This document shows positions 46,180-56,589 of a DNA stretch of 64,000 nt, piece by piece. The stretch covers positions 78,187,668 to 78,251,667 of the forward strand of contig OY804576.1 in NCBI GenBank assembly GCA_963680875.1. The letters run 5' to 3'. Origin of the DNA: Bathymodiolus brooksi. Lineage: Eukaryota; Mollusca; Bivalvia; Mytilida; Modiolidae. Within the stretch, counting starts at the first letter, position 1. The number at the start of each line of letters is the position of its first letter. Under the pieces are notes generated by a model. It ran no database searches and was not told the DNA's origin. It was given only the letters and a program-made list of their open reading frames with translations. The translations under genes were made by a program, and so were the position numbers.

Positions 46180-46545
46180 ATAAAAACGTAGATATCTAAT
46201 TAAGGGAGCACAACACGTTTTCTGGAATAACCTTCATCAGATACGCTCAGTGTCAAAAGTTTGAAAAACCAAATAATTGATTACAAGTCTAATGAAGCAG
46301 TAAACGGAAGTGCCTAATCAGAACATGATAGCAACAATCAGCTAATGCTACCTTTGTCTGAGGCAGATAGACCTTAGCTTTAGTGAATCACATTATATAC
46401 GAATTGTAATTTTCGGTATCAATACACAAACATGTATATCTAATAAACCATGTCAGTGCGGCAGCAATGACCCCAGAGTGGATGGTACCCACGTGGGACT
46501 ACTAGTCCACTAGCAGAGATATCGACCCAGAAATAAAAACGTTTA
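46180..46545 (-). mobile_element. HHL element with single-copy core
   Basis: Best reference copy. On the minus strand: gggtcgatatctctgctagt, tggggtcattgctgccgcac and tgacatggtttattaga. Then the core (aaagctaaggtctatctgcc, tcagacaaaggtagcattag, ctgattgttgctatcatgtt, ctgattag) at 46313-46380, once only. Then ttatttggtttttcaaactt and ttgacactgagcgtat. Then CTGATGA (46234-46240 on +) and GAAAA (46218-46222), and attagatatctacgttttta. CTGATGA is intact here. The element has no open frame, so it is non-autonomous. Confidence 0.7.
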
Positions 46546-46599
46546 TATCTATTGGGTGCTCACAGTTCGTTTCTTGAATAATATTAGTCATGTAAAGTC

Positions 46600-46765
46600 A
46601 TAGTCAAAAGATGTCAAAGAGGTTACCAGATAACATATATTGAAGAAGGACAGACAATACAGTTGCCACAAAAAAACAAAAAGAACAAAGACACTATTCT
46701 ATGATTGTGCAACACAGACCTCACAAAAACCCAGGGGTGAATTCAAGTAAGGAGGTCTATACTGT
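46600..46765 (+). repeat. Repeat A, 5' half
   Basis: Contains aaaagatgtcaaagaggtta, gaaggacagacaatacagtt, ctcacaaaaacccaggggtg and aattcaagtaaggaggtcta. It then diverges. Confidence 0.7.
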
Positions 46766-47304
46766 GCCTTTCGGAACAAATAAACCAGGATAAACATGAT
46801 AAATTAGTCGTGATCACGTGATATAGCATTTTACGAGTCTGATACAAAAAAACTTACACCATAAAACAATGGGAAGTGTATTGTAATCAACAGTACATAC
46901 AACGCGTGTGTTTGAGTCTTCAATCGTATTTCTGTGTATCTTAAAATGTCTGTGAACAATTTAATGTTATATAATGTCTAGAGCTATTCTCAACTTGATT
47001 GTTTTATATTCAATATTTGTAATTGACATTCCTAATTTTGCACAAACATTGTGTGTCGTGTGGTTTTATTATTGAAGGAAACAAGTGATTCAAACGAGCT
47101 CTAATTAACTTTGTGAACGTAGTTTTATGTTTTATATGATTATTAGTTGTCTTTTGTTTACGTAATGCTATTATCAGTTTCGAAATAATGTAAAGTTTTG
47201 TCGATTTGTTAAAAGAAAGTTCTTGTAATAGAAATATGTTATCTTTGAATCACAGTTATGCAAACAATAATGTCGATTTATGGGTATATATATAATCATG
47301 TCAA

Positions 47305-47825
47305 GGAAAGTTTAAAAATACCAAAGTGGTTATCAGAATCCGTAAATTTACGTTAGAGAATACCGAAGGGGCAATCAAAAAAGGGTAATCCAGAGGAACT
47401 GGCAACAAAGGCTACACAAGACGAAGAAAAGCAAAACAAAAACACAACACAATATGTGTTGGTCACCACTATTCACAAACAAACACCAATAACGTAAATA
47501 AGACATGCGGCCTCCTACAAACAACTGGAGGTAAAGACGAACCGAACGTCGTTTTTATGCGGAAATGTAACGGACATCACAATAGGGAACTCAGAACGTA
47601 AAGACACATAATAGGACAACACAAAAAACTACAAATCAGAGAAGGATAGACAATACAATGGATAAATGAAAAATGACAAAAGGAGAAACAATGATCTACA
47701 ACAGACTACACAGAAAATTAAAGATCGAGCAACACGAACCCCACCAAATATCTTGGGGTGAACTCATGTGCTCTGGACAGATAATCAGTTACTGCTCCAC
47801 TAGTGGAACCCGTAAAATTTACTTT
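47305..47825 (+). repeat. Repeat A with repeat B nested inside
   Basis: Repeat A begins (gtttaaaaataccaaagtgg, ttatcagaatccgtaaat) and stops at 47347. It resumes at about 47633 (gagaaggatagacaatacaa, acacagaaaattaaagatcg, gggtgaactcatgtgctctg, ctccactagtggaacccgta). The insert 47348-47630 is a repeat B in reverse orientation. Confidence 0.8.
47348..47630 (-). repeat. Repeat B, inserted into repeat A
   Basis: Contains acgttagagaataccgaagg, ggcaatcaaaaaagggtaat, acacaacacaatatgtgttg, acatgcggcctcctacaaac and ggtaaagacgaaccgaacgt. The nesting shows this B copy is younger than its host A copy. Confidence 0.8.
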
Positions 47826-48019
47826 CTTGGATTATTGAGGTCTAACGCAACGTTCAACATTATTTCAGCTATGCATGGTTTTTTATTTTTGGTAGAAGAA
47901 ACGAAATATCCATACAAAATCAACAACATTTCGGAAGTTACCGAAACACTTTATCACATCAGGCTGTTTCAAATACAAATCGTCAGAACTCACAATTTAC
48001 ATAGGTAGATGCACTTTGC

Positions 48020-48340
48020 ATCACAGAGAGCATAACCAATGACGTATCTCAGTTATGACCTCTGTCGCAAGTCGACAAAATGGCATCTTCCCATTTACTA
48101 CGGGACTATAATTGTGTGTCACGTGACATAACTTCTTTCTCGTCTGTCCCTAATGTTTATAGACAGGATATCAAGACATACTATGAAGGCATAGCTTATC
48201 GGCTATGGGAGATATGCATCTCTGCATCAGCCAATGGTGTGGCAGATGTCAAAATGGTTGGCGTAGGGTATCCATAATCCTTTGCAGGGGAACCGAGGTA
48301 GATGCTATAACGACTGTACTACGTGTACACTTATCACAGT
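48020..48340. promoter_or_regulatory. Possible promoter-like island (weak)
   Basis: A patch of higher GC than its surroundings with ccaatgacgtat (CCAAT plus CRE-like TGACGT) at 48037-48048, cacgtgac at 48120-48127 and a second ccaat at 48232-48236. A small frame, ATG 48080 to stop 48277 (65 codons, from MASSHLLRDYNC), lies within it and has no known domain. It could be a promoter with a first exon, or simply another repeat. Confidence 0.2.
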
Positions 48341-48684
48341 TTCGGCGGCATCGATATTTTACCAAATTCATATAGTAAGTAAAATAAATTTATTCAGATT
48401 TATAAAATAGACTGATGATATTTTTTTTTATCATATTATGTGTTTTTCTCCAAAGCAGTATTAGCTAATTTTGGTGCTTAGATATAGGTGAAATACCAAC
48501 AGGAGGGAACAATTATTCTGACGATAACGATTTGATCAAGCTTTTACCATTCGGATTCGGAACCAGATGTCGCGTCAAACTCTTAGATACAAACAACATC
48601 CCAATGCTCAATACCATTTGCAAGACTTGTTGCAGGCAATATAGCATTCCACAATTTATGTGACACAATACATTTCAAAACCTA

Positions 48685-48954
48685 AGGGACCGACCATTTA
48701 ACTTGCAGGGGGGTTATTGTTTTTTGTTTCGTTCAGAATGTTTTTTTCGGACAACACGAGAGTTAGAATATTTTTTTTTGTCACGCGAAGCGCAAATTTT
48801 TTTTTCCAGAATTTACCATTAGGTTATATGACAAAAACTCAGAATCAGATTATTTTTTTTTTCCTCCACCAAAATCAGAATATTTTTTTCAGCAACATTG
48901 GGAATCAGAATATTATTTTTAGAAACCCCCCTGGAAGTTAAATGGTCCGTCCCT
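48685..48954. mobile_element. MITE with 31-bp terminal inverted repeats
   Basis: The left TIR 48685-48715 (agggaccgaccatttaactt, gcaggggggtt) and right TIR 48924-48954 are complementary with two mismatches. The 270-bp interior is T-rich with tandem-like cagaatatttttttt blocks and no frame. Target duplication is probably short; taa flanks both ends. Confidence 0.85.
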
Positions 48955-48959
48955 AATGA

Positions 48960-50370
48960 ATGTGCCTCAACCACGACTCAAAGCTAAAATGATAGTCTTA
49001 TCCTTAAACTTTCTGGATATCTGTCAAATCGGTTAATAACAATAAAACACAATAATTTTCTTTTTCCATTTCATTGATGCTATAAATTCACAGAATACAT
49101 TGAATAACTGTTAAACACCATGCTTTAATTGATTAAAATAAACTTAAAAAAAGTATAATACAAATTTTGAAGATCCAATTTTATGACGGTAATATCTAAA
49201 TGCTATGAATACCAATATATTTGTAAAGCCATGTCCTCGTATAATTACTTCCTGACTCCACAATTCATAAGACTTAAACTAGTGCAGGAAAATAAACCCA
49301 AACTCGTGTAGCGTTAAATTGAATTTTATTTACAGAATGAACAGAAGGAAAATGTATTGTGCATGTAATGCATTAATTTCAAGTGCAATAATGATCACCG
49401 AGTTTGCATATTTTAAGTTTATTATTGTACAATATTGCACACACACACACAAAAGAAAGGACAATTATAATGTTAAAATGAACAGCTAATTCAAGTCAAT
49501 TTTGATTACTTTCACGTAGATCTATATGATGTTTTTATTTTTTATTCGAATTTGTGTTTCTAACGAAAAGAAATAAATTCGACGTGCATGTATTCAAAAT
49601 TATATTTCACTTGACACAATTATATCATGAAGCCGTTAACCTTCAAACGGGTTAAATGTCAGCTACCAGTTGTACAGTAATTAACCGCTTGTTGTAATTT
49701 TGCTTTCATTGGGCTCATTTTTCCTGGATTTTTTTTTTTTATCTTTCACTAAGAGGTGATGTTTGGAGCCATAAAACTAGTTTAACCCCGCCACTTTTTA
49801 TTGAACTGCATGTACCATGTCCATGAAAATGAGAGAGCATGTATTTGTGTGTTAGAAGGTATCGATGTTGCTATTGCATTTTGGAATTGTTCCAACAGTG
49901 TGGTATTTTTCAAACATTGTCATTCATTGATGTTGTAATTTTGAAAAGATAAAGTTTCTCGCCATATCATTTTAGAAATGCATGCATTTATGATTTTTTT
50001 TTTTTTTTTTGGCTTTGCTTTGATTGATTGTTCTTTTTTCTGGGGGGGGTTTTTGGGGGAGGGGGCTTTTTGTTTTTGTTTTTGTTTTTTTTTTGTTTTA
50101 TAAACAGGGTAGGCTAGGTGGAAAGAGAGATATATCAATATTTGGGATATATAGCAGTATTATCTCTTTCAATTTGCATTTGAGGTCAATTTAGATAAAT
50201 GCGTTGAAATTTGTCTACCAAGTAGTCAGTGCTAAACACTGATATGGCTTATTAGATATATCTATTATTGACGTATACAGTTCCTAAATAATGGAATAAT
50301 TAATAAAACTATGGATTTTAGCTATCCTGTTTATGCCCTTTGATTTATTTGCTCCCAAAGAATTTTAAAT
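48960..50370. other. Unrecognised sequence with low-complexity runs
   Basis: AT-rich. It holds a short (CA)n at 49438-49452 and T- and G-rich runs at 49727-49740 and 49984-50098. No gene or named element. Confidence 0.5.
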
Positions 50371-51150
50371 TATTGGGGTTTCCCATCTTTTGAATAAGAA
50401 CGTACATGATGAAGGTTATTCTATATCTACGTATCAACGTGCTTTTTTTCAATGATTCTTCAAATCTTGAAAATGTTGTAAATTTACCCACCTTCCAGCT
50501 TGATTCTTTCATCATGACATCTTAATATTATATAATACATGTTAATGGTTAATTTTTTCGTCATTCTGACATTTATAGGAATACTGATTGTTTCCATATC
50601 TTTTTTATTAATGGGCTTGGCTCTTTATTTCTGTTGTTTATGGTAATTATTGGGGTTTCCCATCTTTTGAATAAGAACGTACACGATGAAGGTTATTCTA
50701 TATCTACGTATCAACGTGCTTTTTTTCAATGATTCTTCAAATCTTTAAAATGTTGTAAATTTACCCACCTTCCAACTTGATTCTTTCATCATGACATCTT
50801 AATATTATATAATACATGTTAATGGTTAATTTTTCCGTCATTCTGACATTTATAAGAATACTGATTGTTTCCATATCTTTTTTATTAATGGGCTTGGCTC
50901 TTTATTTCTGTTGTTTATGGTAATATATTTATGTTGTTAATCATGAATTCCTTACATTATATAATACATGTTAATGGTTTATTTTTTTAAGTCATTCTGT
51001 CATTTATAAGAATACGCATCACTTTCCCATCTTTCATGGGATTGGTTATTTATTGGTAAAATTTCTGTTCTTTATGATATTATGTTTATGTTTTTGATCA
51101 TATACATGTTAATGGTTAGGTTATTTAGTTATTATGTAATTTGTTATTAT
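50371..51150 (+). repeat. 277-bp tandem duplication of an HHL-derived segment
   Basis: Units begin tattggggtttcccatcttt at 50371 and 50648 (period 277) and are about 98 percent identical. A third diverged unit covers 50925-51090 and part of a fourth follows. Each of the first two contains gaataagaacgtac, ATGATGAAGGTTATTC and tatatctacg. These are the flanks of the HHL hammerhead-like motif with the GAAA-to-actaaatt portion deleted. Confidence 0.85.
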
Positions 51151-51324
51151 TCCGGCTGATCAAACAGAACAAACGTATGGGAAGACTGAAGTTTTATGAA
51201 TTATTGCTACATTTACTATGAAAGTCACTGATACCGTAAATATAATCGACACTTTTTTTCACGGAAGTGATTTAAAAAAAAAACCATTTCATTCTTGAAA
51301 GTTGTTTAAGGATTAGGGTTAGGG

Positions 51325-51475
51325 TTTTGATGTTTAACGCCACTTGCTACAATATTTCAGTTATATCGTGGCGGTCCATTTTATTGGTGGAGGAAACCGG
51401 AAAACCCGGAGACAACTACCGACCTGCCGCAAGCCACTGACAAATTTTATCACATAATGTTGTACACAAATCCGT
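51325..51475 (-). mobile_element. SINE-2, tail part
   Basis: Contains gatgtttaacgccacttgct, acaatatttcagttatatcg, tggaggaaaccggaaaaccc and gagacaactaccgacctgcc, then ccactgacaaattttatcac. The head is missing. Confidence 0.75.
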
Positions 51476-51814
51476 TTTGAAGAAACATGCAAAACTAATC
51501 TAAATCTTTATATTTTATATATTTAATGTAAAGTCCAACAGTTGTTATTTTATTTTCTCTAATTTAGCATGCCCTTGTCAGATACAGTGATAGTGTAAGG
51601 CTGCTTTGGAGGTAATCATGCCGTAGTTATTTAAGCAATAATAATAGATTATAATTTTCTTTTACATTTTTCTGAATGTAGCCAATGCTATAGATACAAG
51701 TTTGTTTTATTATTGTCCAAAAGAAGCAAGGAATATGTGTACATAACCAGAACGAAAGTCCTTGCTCCGATTGTGCCATTTTTCCTCGTTTCTATATTTT
51801 ATTTGCATATTATG

Positions 51815-51948
51815 TGATCTTTAGTTTTCTGTGAAATGTTTAGACGACTATTGTTTGTCTGTTTGTCTCTTTTCCTTTGCCCATTACATTCCTGTCTGTC
51901 AGTCTTCGACGGCCTCTGATTTCCCCTTTCAGTACAAACTATCGTTGA
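51815..51948 (-). repeat. Repeat A, diverged
   Basis: Contains gatctttagttttctgtgaa, ttgtttgtctgtttgtctct, ttgcccattacattcctgtc and gacggcctctgatttcccct. Confidence 0.6.
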
Positions 51949-52030
51949 ACCTGTTCTCGTCCTTAATATGCATACAATATGTGCCGATGAACGTTAAGTA
52001 ACCAACAGCTAATCATTCACAATCAGAATC
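51949..52030 (+). repeat. Repeat C/F fragment
   Basis: Contains gttgaacctgttctcgtcct, taatatgcatacaatatgtg and accaacagctaatcattcac. Confidence 0.6.
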
Positions 52031-52159
52031 TAAAAATAAACACCATAGGTGTTGTTATCTATTCTGAAAGGAAGTAGGCCTCGTGGAAAAAGTAACCATC
52101 TTTCAAAGCATCTTGTAGATAGTCTTAGTAGTAACGGCTGCCATCTTGAATGAATATAA

Positions 52160-52426
52160 TGATTGATTGAGTTTTGGTGTTTAACGCAATATTTCAGCTA
52201 TATCATGGGGACCATTTTTTGTGGTGGAAGAAGCCGGAGTACCCGGAGAGAACCACCGACCATGGGCAAGCAACTGTTAAGCTTTACCACTAGCGGCTAC
52301 GAGTCGAGTGCACCCTTTTTGTAATTTACAAAGCCGGGCTCGAACCCACGCCGTATTGGTGATAGGCTTGTATGAGTTGTTAGGTAATCCAACTACCTAA
52401 CTCATTGAGCCACCCGGGCCCTGAAT
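52160..52426 (-). mobile_element. tRNA-derived SINE-2, full length
   Basis: On the minus strand the head starts gggcccgggtggctcaatga and gttaggtagttggatt, with an A box at 52398-52411 and B box gtgggttcgagcccgg at 52335-52350. The body and tail follow (ccggctttgtaaattac, ccatgatatagctgaaatat, tgcgttaaacaccaaaac). It ends at gattgattgag on the + strand. It is the best preserved tRNA-like head in the window. Confidence 0.85.
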
Positions 52427-52729
52427 GAACATATCTTGAATAATATAACATCTAATAAAATAAGGTTTAAGAAGATGCCAGAGCTTGGGGTTCCTATCAT
52501 TATATGCTTAATTGAGTATTGCTGGTAACAAGGAAGCTACTGAACCAATGGTCCTTAGTGGTTAAGTTGAAATTATCACTTCGGCATTTTTACAGTTGCC
52601 GTCATTATGTAGTTTACAGTTACGGAAAATATGTGTTACAACTGACTATGGGGGTGTTCCGTTTGTTATAATCACAATCCCATCCTTTCTTCATTCATTT
52701 ATCAACGAATTTTTAACAAGAGTAACACG

Positions 52730-52945
52730 ACAGTTGCCACCAGTGGAGCAGGAACTGCTTTCCTTTCCAGCTTACATGAGTTCACTGTGTTGTTTAGTGG
52801 TGTTCGTGTTGTTCAGTCTTCATTGTTCTTTGTATTTACTTGCTGACCATTGTTTGTCTTTTTGTCCGTTTTCGCTTTGACCATTGTATTGTCCATCCTT
52901 CTTCGATTTACGGCTTCTGATTACCCGTTTGGTATCTTCAAACTT
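52730..52945 (-). repeat. Repeat A, nearly complete
   Basis: Contains gttgccaccagtggagcagg, aactgctttcctttccagct, gtggtgttcgtgttgttcag, ttgaccattgtattgtccat, cttctgattacccgtttggt and atcttcaaac. Confidence 0.85.
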
Positions 52946-53155
52946 ATCTAATGGAACAACTGAAATAGAAATATAAAATTAAAAGATCTGAAAATGTTTT
53001 ATTTACTGTGCATGATTTTCCCATATAAATGTGATATTAACTATAAATTGGTTCTAAAATACATTCCATTTGATTACTGTTAAACGGAGGATAAAGTATA
53101 ATGCATAACAATAACATTTTGATTGCTTATCTGGAATTAAAATGCAAAATGGCAT
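52921..53155 (+). repeat. Duplicated segment, partner at 63478-63700
   Basis: The end of repeat A and the following unique sequence are shared with 63478-63700: tctaatggaacaactgaaa, then gattactgttaaacgg, then aaggtataatgcgcaacaat (63634) against aaagtataatgcataacaat (53094). Divergence is roughly 15-20 percent with gaps. Confidence 0.7.
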
Positions 53156-53159
53156 AATT

Positions 53160-54418
53160 TCAACGATACGTTCATATTAAACCATGGTAGGTCTTGTGTA
53201 TCATTATATATTAAAAAAATATTTAAAGCATACTAATAAAATCAGCTTTGTAATTGTAACGCACAAAGTACGGAAAGCTTTTTCATGTATATTTATTTAC
53301 TATATTTATATAATACTTAATATATCATATAAAATAATTGGTAAAACATTTCAAAAGATGATATTCAATCTAAAATGATTCCATAATTTTGAGAATAATT
53401 ATTGGATTGATGTGATATATTACGAAATAATGCCGTCAGACGCATGTTCTAGTGATAAGCATCAATTAAGTTACCACTATACAGTGAGTCTTACCCCAAA
53501 TGAATGAATTACTGGAGCACCGAAAGTGTACGACTTCGGGGGATGCCATCCTAAGTTGTGTTAAAAATATAATACTTGATTTGTGCATTTTGAGTGATTT
53601 TGCTTAGCATAATCATGTCGTTTTATTAGACATCACCTGCGGGATTTATATATGTAAGACGTCATGAGTCATTTATTCGTCTTTTGATTCCAGTCTTCCT
53701 GTAGAATGTAATTGTTCTTCAATCCTGCTGATGATTATGCCAAACAACATGTGCAAGACAATGGCCGATCGAATAACCACTGTACATAATTTATTGAATA
53801 ATCATCATCAAATTCATTTTCTTAAGTGGATAAACAATAGCAAGTTTTATGGGGGATTAGCAGGTCAGCTGGAAATCAATTGCAAATTCTGGTTAGATAC
53901 GTGACTGTCCTTGTCTGTTTACAAGTCTGTATTAAAATAGTGCATTTCTATATCAATTTTCTTCTTCGGTGCTTGACCGGAAACAGAGATTAATGGGAGT
54001 ATCGAATCTAACGTAGTATTTGAGGTGATGTCATGGAAGTCAGAAAATCTGACACGGTCGTCTCACAAAAATTATTTCATACAAGCACTGATATTTTTGT
54101 TAGAATTCCTGGGAACATGAACTAAACTCGAAAACGCATTCTTAAATCCAAATACAAGCATCGAATTTGTGCATAAATTCTCTCTTATCAATACCAAGAT
54201 GATATACATGCGTATATATTATAAGTAACTACAACTCAGATTTAAAGTGTACGTGTATTATTTCATAGTTCTTAGCTTTTGCTTACATTCTTGTATATAA
54301 ACCACAAAAAGAACAAAGGTAAAGAATGCATTCATGTTACAATTCTTGATATATCATGTAATTTTTTATGACACGTCTTTAGTTATACAATTGCTATAGC
54401 ATTAAGTTCATATTCCTT
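53160..54418. other. No recognised feature
   Basis: AT-rich sequence without supported elements. Confidence 0.45.
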
Positions 54419-54564
54419 TAGAAATGCCTGTACCAAGTCAGGGTCATTACGGTTTTCACAGTTTTCCGGTTGTTGACTGATTTTGTCTGTCTATATACTT
54501 ATGAGTTTTGACTTTCCCTTTGTAAGATTGTTCGGAGTTCGGTAATTTATGTTATTACCCTTAT
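54419..54564 (+). mobile_element. Penelope-type element, 3' tail only
   Basis: Reverse complement of the 3' end of copies 1 and 2: gaaatgcctgtaccaagtca, gggtcattacggttttcaca, gttgactgattttgtctgtc, tttgtaagattgttcggagt, ending cggtaatttatgttattacc. At about 145 bp it is a severe 5' truncation, and it fixes the true 3' end of the element. Confidence 0.85.
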
Positions 54565-54569
54565 TCAAA

Positions 54570-55185
54570 AACTTACCTTCATCAATCAGCAGAGATAAAG
54601 AGTTCAGGTTTCAAATGAAAAGGTATATCTGTTACTACATAATTATGATGATTTACCTATTATTGGCAAGTGCATATTACGTAGATTTATTGTTCACAGT
54701 TTTTGAAGATATATTTTGTTACGTGTAAGACGGACCGACGGTTATTGACGGCAAGGATGACTAATATCAATAGTTTATTGCATAATAAATATATTTTAAT
54801 TAAATGCATGAAATATATATTATCGCTGATTTGCTTTGCTAAGATGGATTTCTCATATCAATATCACATCGACAGTTGCTTGATATAAACCAATTACATA
54901 CATAGCGTGTTCAGTATCAGGTCATGCGTGTGGGGTGAACCAGTATCACTACGAGTCGTGATAGCAACGAGTAGTGATGCGGTTTGTTCTCGGGACAGAT
55001 GAGACCTGATGGAAGTCTTGTCCCCACACACCATGTATGTAATAAGTATATCTAACATATAAATATAAAAAAATACAAATAACAAAGATTGAATAAAACT
55101 TAACAAACTTATTACAGTATGTGTGTTGCCATTAATTCACGCTACACTTTCAGTGTCACTATTTAATCGTCCTACAGCTCTTCTG
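54570..55185. other. No recognised feature
   Basis: Sequence 5' of the BED-finger ORF. No promoter motif was recognised. Confidence 0.4.
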
Positions 55186-55190
55186 GAGAA

Positions 55191-55718
55191 ATGTGTAATG
55201 CATGTTTATATACCTGCCAAGTAACCCGTTTTCGTTGGGTCGCATCCGGAAATCGAGCTTGTCACCCTCATTTCCCTGAACACCTGTCGGGACACGGATT
55301 TCACTACGATGACCCGGAATCACCCCGAATTGGTTCAGATATTAGAAAAATTTATTTATTCGGAAAATACCGGGATTTTACCTATCGAAAGGACAACAAT
55401 CCGGAAAGTTTGAGTTGTTTTTACAATAAAAAAGTTAAATCATTTCTGCAAAATGTCTACTGGAAGGAAGAGGTCCTTATCAGGGCCTACTCAAGTTGTT
55501 CTTCATCCGCTAAACGAAAGGAATATTTATGCAAATATCAAAAAGCTTGGGAAGCAGAATTTAGTTGGCTCAGTCACAGTGGTCGTAGCGTAAATGATGC
55601 ATATTGCATTCTTTGTAAATCACATTTATCTATTGGATCCGGTGCAAAGAATGACCTGACAAGGCATGCAAAGTCACAAAACCATATGCAGCTGGAGATG
55701 GTTCAAAGGAAATCATAG
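55191..55718 (+). CDS. BED/TTF-like zinc-finger ORF, probably transposon-derived
   Basis: A 175-residue uninterrupted frame from ATG 55191. Near the C-terminus is KYQKAWEAEFSWLSHS followed by C139-x2-C142, SHLSIGSGAKNDLTRH with H159, and H165. This is the W...W, C-x2-C, H-x5-H layout of BED/TTF-type fingers found at the N-terminus of hAT-like transposases and of host proteins derived from them; such fingers bind DNA. The N-terminal 110 residues (with GHGFHYDDPESPRIGSDIRK) are not recognised. No DDE catalytic domain follows; the sequence downstream is a tandem duplication. It may be a single exon of a larger gene, a solo finger, or the remains of a transposon. Codon use looks more protein-like than elsewhere in the window. 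The start codon is simply the first ATG of the frame. Confidence 0.6.
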   Translation: MCNACLYTCQVTRFRWVASGNRACHPHFPEHLSGHGFHYDDPESPRIGSDIRKIYLFGKYRDFTYRKDNNPESLSCFYNKKVKSFLQNVYWKEEVLIRAYSSCSSSAKRKEYLCKYQKAWEAEFSWLSHSGRSVNDAYCILCKSHLSIGSGAKNDLTRHAKSQNHMQLEMVQRKS

Positions 55719-55762
55719 AAGATACACACTGAATTCAGATCAGATTTGAACAATGACACCAT

Positions 55763-56172
55763 ATGTGGGTTGCTGAGTTGTAAATTCAATCAAAATCAAT
55801 GTTGTTATGAATATCAACCATCTGCTTCTGTTCTAAAATCTGCAAAGAGTGCAACTAGTGATTATAACCAGAGCTTATAGAGTCTATGACATAGTTTATT
55901 GATACAGCTGTTTATTTGTACATACATATGATCATTAATAATACATATTAAACTAGATATGATATCATGTGGGTTGCTGAGTTGTAAATTCAATCAAAAT
56001 CAATGTTGTTATGAATATCAACCATCTGCTTCTGTTCTAAAATCTGCAAAGAGTGCAACTAGTGATTATAACCAGAGCTTAGAGTCTATGACATTGTTTA
56101 TTGATACAGCTGTTTATTTGTACATACATATGATCATTAATAATACATATTAAACTAGATATGATATCATAC
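55763..56172 (+). repeat. 204-bp tandem duplication
   Basis: Two near-identical units beginning atgtgggttgctgagttgta (55763 and 55967), each with caaccatctgcttctgttct, aagagtgcaactagtgatta and ttgatacagctgtttatttg. A 2-bp insertion and a few substitutions separate them. A short frame across the second unit (QPSASVLKSAKSATSDYNQS) may be degraded coding sequence from the same element as the zinc-finger ORF. Confidence 0.9.
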
Positions 56173-56211
56173 GATTTACAATAATTATGGCCGAAAATGT
56201 CGTTACGCGTT

Positions 56212-56245
56212 ATGACCCTCATTTGCATTTAGGAATGAGGGTCAT
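56212..56245. repeat. Perfect 12-bp hairpin
   Basis: ATGACCCTCATT and its exact complement surround a 10-nt loop (tgcatttagg). It is followed at once by gggtcatgaccc. No U-tract or terminator role applies in this context. Confidence 0.8.
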
Positions 56246-56589
56246 GACCCTGATTTGGTGTTTCAGATGTTGGCAGGTATGATACTGGACCGTAAATGTA
56301 CGGTAGAGGGCAATATTAAAAACTATGTCTTGGGAAATGTGAATATGATTTTTAAATCGTGATACTTTAATCTGTCGGATGAACGAACAAATATGAATGA
56401 ATGCACATTGAACAGTCTTTTCTTCGCATTCCAATACTATGACGTCATGAACAAGTAGTCCGATAGAGAACGTGTCGTGGCAATTTTTTTTTATCACCAC
56501 AGTGTGCTGATACCACATCTTGTATCAGACAAGCTACTCTTTTAATTTTCAAAGGAAACTTACATAATGTAAGATAATAGATATTCTAA

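Noticed and set aside
51310..51325. Interstitial telomeric repeat (ttagggttaggg)
   Set aside because: Only two units; chance or a SINE-flank sequence is sufficient.
52335..52426. tRNA gene
   Set aside because: A and B boxes are present, but the acceptor stem and anticodon arm do not close and SINE body and tail are attached.
55959..56153. 64-codon frame after the zinc-finger ORF
   Set aside because: It lies in the second unit of a 204-bp duplication, and the equivalent frame in the first unit is broken; it could be degraded element coding sequence but is not supported as a gene.
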